Position numbers and translations under genes: made by a program
Notes under the pieces: generated by a model
What the model was told of the DNA's origin: nothing
Seen by the model: the letters and a program-made list of their open reading frames with translations, nothing else
The model's database searches: none
Shown here: positions 61,361-64,000 of the stretch, piece after piece
Position numbering within the stretch: position 1 is the stretch's first letter
How the letters are laid out: the number at the start of each line of letters is the position of its first letter
Assembly (NCBI GenBank): GCA_027574665.1
Contig: CM050655.1
Coordinates: 806,001-870,000, forward strand
Direction of reading: 5' to 3'
DNA from: Rhynochetos jubatus
Taxonomy: Eukaryota > Chordata > Aves > Eurypygiformes > Rhynochetidae
Length of the DNA: 64,000 nucleotides

Positions 61361-62776
61361 ATCCACAGGGTCACCTTCTCTGTGCTAACCGGCTCGGAGA
61401 GGCTCGAAGGCGCGGCTCGTTGAAGCGTCTGCCCGAACACGGACATCTGAAGCAGCACTGTAATGCGACCAAACAGAAAGAGTTAGGAGAGAATTTCTTG
61501 TCCCTCCTTGCTGCGCCTTTGCAGAGCACTGCGTGCCAGAGCAGCCGGATCGCTGTGTTGCTTGCAATCTCCAGTTCCAACAGTGCCACAGTTCCTCGGC
61601 AACAGAAAGAGCTAGGAAGGAATTGCTTGCCCTGTTTTCTCTCGCTGTGCTCTAGCAGTTCGTTCCCTTTTCGGCAGAGCGCGGGACCGCTTGCAAAGCT
61701 TAGAAACAAACCTCTCCCTTTTCCTCCAAAAGGGAGAGAGCTACGAGAGAATTTCTTAGGGAAACCTTGTTTGTTTTGGCAGAGCACTGCATGCCTCTTA
61801 AGACAGAGCTCTGGATCCCCGGGAAAGTCGAAATCCACAGGGTCACCTTCTCTGTGCTAACCGGCTCGGAGAGGCTCGAAGGCGCGGCTCGTTGAAGCGT
61901 CTGCCCGAACACGGACATCTAAAGCAGCACTGTAATGCGACCAAACAGAAAGAGTTAGGAGAGAATTTCTTGTCCCTTCTTGCTGCGCCTTTGCAGAGCA
62001 CTGCGTGCCAGAGCAGCCGGATCGCTGTGTCGCTTGCAATCTCCAGTTCCAACAGTGCCACAGTTCCTCGGCAACAGAAAGAGCTAGGAAGGAATTGCTT
62101 GCGCTGATTTCTCTCGCTGTGCTCTAGCAGTTCGTTCCCTTTTCGGCAGAGCGCGGGACCGCTTGCAAAGCTTAGAAACAAACCTCTCCCTTTGCCTCCA
62201 AAAGGGAGAGAGCTACGAGAGAATTTCTTAGGGAAACCTTGTTTGTTTTGGCAGAGCACTGCATGCTTCTTAAGACAGAGCTCTGGATCCCCGGGAAAGT
62301 CGAAATCCACAGGGTCACCTTCTCTGTGCTAACCGGCTCGGAGAGGCTCGAAGGCGCGGCTCGTTGAAGCGTCTGCCCGAACACGGACATCTGAAGCAGC
62401 ACTGTAATGCGAGCAAACAGAAAGAGTTAGGAGAGAATTTCTTGTCCCTCCTTGCTGCGCCTTTGCAGAGCACTGCGTGCCAGAGCAGCCGGATCGCTGT
62501 GTTGCTTGCAATCTCCAGTTCCAACAGTGCCACAGTTCCTCGGCAACAGAAAGAGCTAGGAAGGAATTGCTTGCGCTGATTTCTCTCGCTGTGCTCTAGC
62601 AGTTCGTTCCCTTTTCGGCAGAGCGCGGGACCGCTTGCAAAGCTTAGAAACAAACCTCTCCCTTTTCCTCCAAAAGGGAGAGAGCTACGAGAGAATTTCT
62701 TAGGGAAACCTTGTTTGTTTTGGCAGAGCACTGCATGCCTCTTAAGACAGAGCTCTGGATCCCCGGGAAAGTCGAA
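61361..62776. repeat. Three-unit cassette (1,416 bp), copy 2 (units 131-133)
   Basis: Same order of rare markers as 47673-49088: u131 89G,109C,199T,275T with ttgccctg; u132 109C,146T,199C,435T; u133 89G,109G,199T. The one private difference I see is T-to-G at 62194 in u132, which breaks the left arm of the hairpin. The units just before the two copies (u130 and u101) share 199T and 292A/293C but differ at 109, so the left breakpoint may lie inside that unit. Confidence 0.82.
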
Positions 62777-64000
62777 ATCCACAGGGTCACCTTCTCTGTG
62801 CTAACCGGCTCGGAGAGGCTCGAAGGCGCGGCTCGTTGAAGCGTCTGCCCGAACACGGACATCTAAAGCAGCACTGTAATGCGAGCAAACAGAAAGAGTT
62901 AGGAGAGAATTTCTTGTCCCTCCTTGCTGCGCCTTTGCAGAGCACTGCGTGCCAGAGCAGCCGGATCGCTGTGTTGCTTGCAATCTCCAGTTCCAACAGT
63001 GCCACAGTTCCTCGGCAACAGAAAGAGCTAGGAAGGAATTGCTTGCGCTGATTTCTCTCGCTGTGCTACAGCAGTTCGTTCCCTTTTCGGCAGAGCGCGG
63101 GACCGCTTGCAAAGCTTAGAAACAAACCTCTCCCTTTTCCTCCAAAAGGGAGAGAGCTACGAGAGAATTTCTTAGGGAAACCTTGTTTGTTTTGGCAGAG
63201 CACTGCATGCCTCTTAAGACAGAGCTCTGGATCCCCGGGAAAGTCGAAATCCACAGGGTCACCTTCTCTGTGCTAACCGGCTCGGAGAGGCTCGAAGGCG
63301 CGGCTCGTTGAAGCGTCTGCCCGAACACGGACATCTGAAGCAGCACTGTAATGCGAGCAAACAGAAAGAGTTAGGAGAGAATTTCTTGTCCCTCCTTGCT
63401 GCGCCTTTGCAGAGCACTGCGTGCCAGAGCAGCCGGATCGCTGTGTCGCTTGCAATCTCCAGTTCCAACAGTGCCACAGTTCCTCGGCAACAGAAAGAGC
63501 TAGGAAGGAATTGCTTGCGCTGATTTCTCTCGCTGTGCTCTAGCAGTTCGTTCCCTTTTCGGCAGAGCGCGGGACCGCTTGCAAAGCTTAGAAACAAACC
63601 TCTCCCTTTTCCTCCAAAAGGGAGAGAGCTACGAGAGAATTTCTTAGGGAAACCTTGTTTGTTTTGGCAGAGCACTGCATGCCTCTTAAGACAGAGCTCT
63701 GGATCCCCGGGAAAGTCGAAATCCACAGGGTCACCTTCTCTGTGCTAACAGGCTCGGAGAGGCTCGAAGGCGCGGCTCGTTGAAGCGTCTGCCCGAACAC
63801 GGACATCTAAAGCAGCACTGTAATGCGAGCAAACAGAAAGAGTTAGGAGAGAATTTCTTGTCCCTTCTTGCTGCGCCTTTGCAGAGCACTGCGTGCCAGA
63901 GCAGCCGGATCGCTGTGTCGCTTGCAATCTCCAGTTCCAACAGTGCCACAGTTCCTCGGCAACAGAAAGAGCTAGGAAGGAATTGCTTGCGCTGATTTCT
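62777..64000. repeat. Units 134-135 and partial unit 136 (280 bp)
   Basis: u134 109G,199T,292A/293C (as u110); u135 89G,109G,199C; u136 30A,109G,146T,199C, cut by the window end at unit position 280. The array clearly continues beyond 64000. Allele 146T in u136 is one of only four occurrences right of 17 kb (with units 79, 103 and 132). Confidence 0.85.

Larger units (their letters stand above)
1..64000. repeat. Satellite DNA array, 472-bp monomer, about 135.6 head-to-tail copies
   Basis: Seen directly: any landmark in the first unit recurs every 472 bases to the end of the window. The BamHI-type site ggatcc at 453 and the hairpin at 352-378 are good examples. All units have the same orientation, with no spacer, inversion, insertion or unique sequence between them. 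64,000/472 gives 135 full units and 280 bases. Units differ by substitutions only, at roughly 98-100% identity in the pairs I compared. The array continues past both window ends. This is the architecture of eukaryotic satellite DNA in constitutive heterochromatin; that location is inferred, not seen. I do not recognise the family. A very long subrepeat block in a ribosomal intergenic spacer is a less likely alternative, because no rRNA gene sequence appears in 64 kb. Confidence 0.98.

Noticed and set aside
1..64000. CRISPR array
   Set aside because: Units are 472 bp and contiguous with no variable spacers, far outside CRISPR repeat sizes.
1..64000. Ribosomal intergenic spacer repeats
   Set aside because: Cannot be strictly excluded from sequence alone, but 64 kb without any rRNA gene or other non-repeat sequence makes an ordinary satellite far more likely.

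Overview
The whole 64,000-base window lies inside one tandem satellite array. A unit of exactly 472 bp repeats head to tail from the first base to the last: 135 complete units plus a 280-base partial unit at the right end. Neither array edge is in view. With the arbitrary phase used here, unit n begins at 472×(n−1)+1. Every unit boundary stays in register, so there is no net length change over 64 kb. Units differ only by substitutions; the pairs I compared by eye differ at about 0-9 of 472 positions. I find no protein-coding gene, RNA gene, transposon, CRISPR array or unique spacer.

The organism is almost certainly a eukaryote, since long homogenised satellite arrays of this kind are typical of centromeric, pericentromeric, subtelomeric or sex-chromosome heterochromatin. 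The sequence does not let me name the lineage. By hand count the unit is about 53% G+C (252/472) with 26 CpG sites, so it is not strongly CpG-depleted.

The unit has older internal structure. Three consecutive 129-base stretches (112-240, 241-369, and 370-498 running into the next unit) align without gaps at about 53-57% identity. The remaining 85 bases (27-111) do not align clearly with them. The history therefore looks two-phase: an old 129-bp repeat triplicated and diverged, then a 472-bp composite (3×129+85) was amplified and homogenised recently. A perfect 11-bp-stem hairpin with a 5-base loop sits across the junction of subrepeats 2 and 3 in nearly every unit.

On a larger scale, about 20 recurrent variant sites act as a barcode. 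They are given as unit position plus base: 19, 24, 30-35, 89, 109, 146, 156, 191, 199, 258, 260, 264, 275, 292/293, 306, 424, 435, 444. Layout: 1-17,936 is the most heterogeneous part, with its own variant set (146T, 306T, 424A, 19C). 17,937-21,712 is a four-unit higher-order repeat (HOR) twice. 21,713-29,264 is an eight-unit HOR twice. 29,265-44,840 is built from a three-unit HOR (types A-B-C, 1,416 bp), inside which an 11-unit segment recurs 16 units later. 44,841-64,000 is a mosaic of earlier types, including a three-unit cassette duplicated 29 units (13,688 bp) apart. Type codes used below: A = 89G,109C,292A/293C; B = 89G,109G,292A/293C; C = 109G,191G; E = 89A,109G,199C with no other marker; F = 89A,109C,199C with no other marker.

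No genes work together here. The biology is that of satellite turnover: unequal exchange, local segmental amplification and conversion between units.
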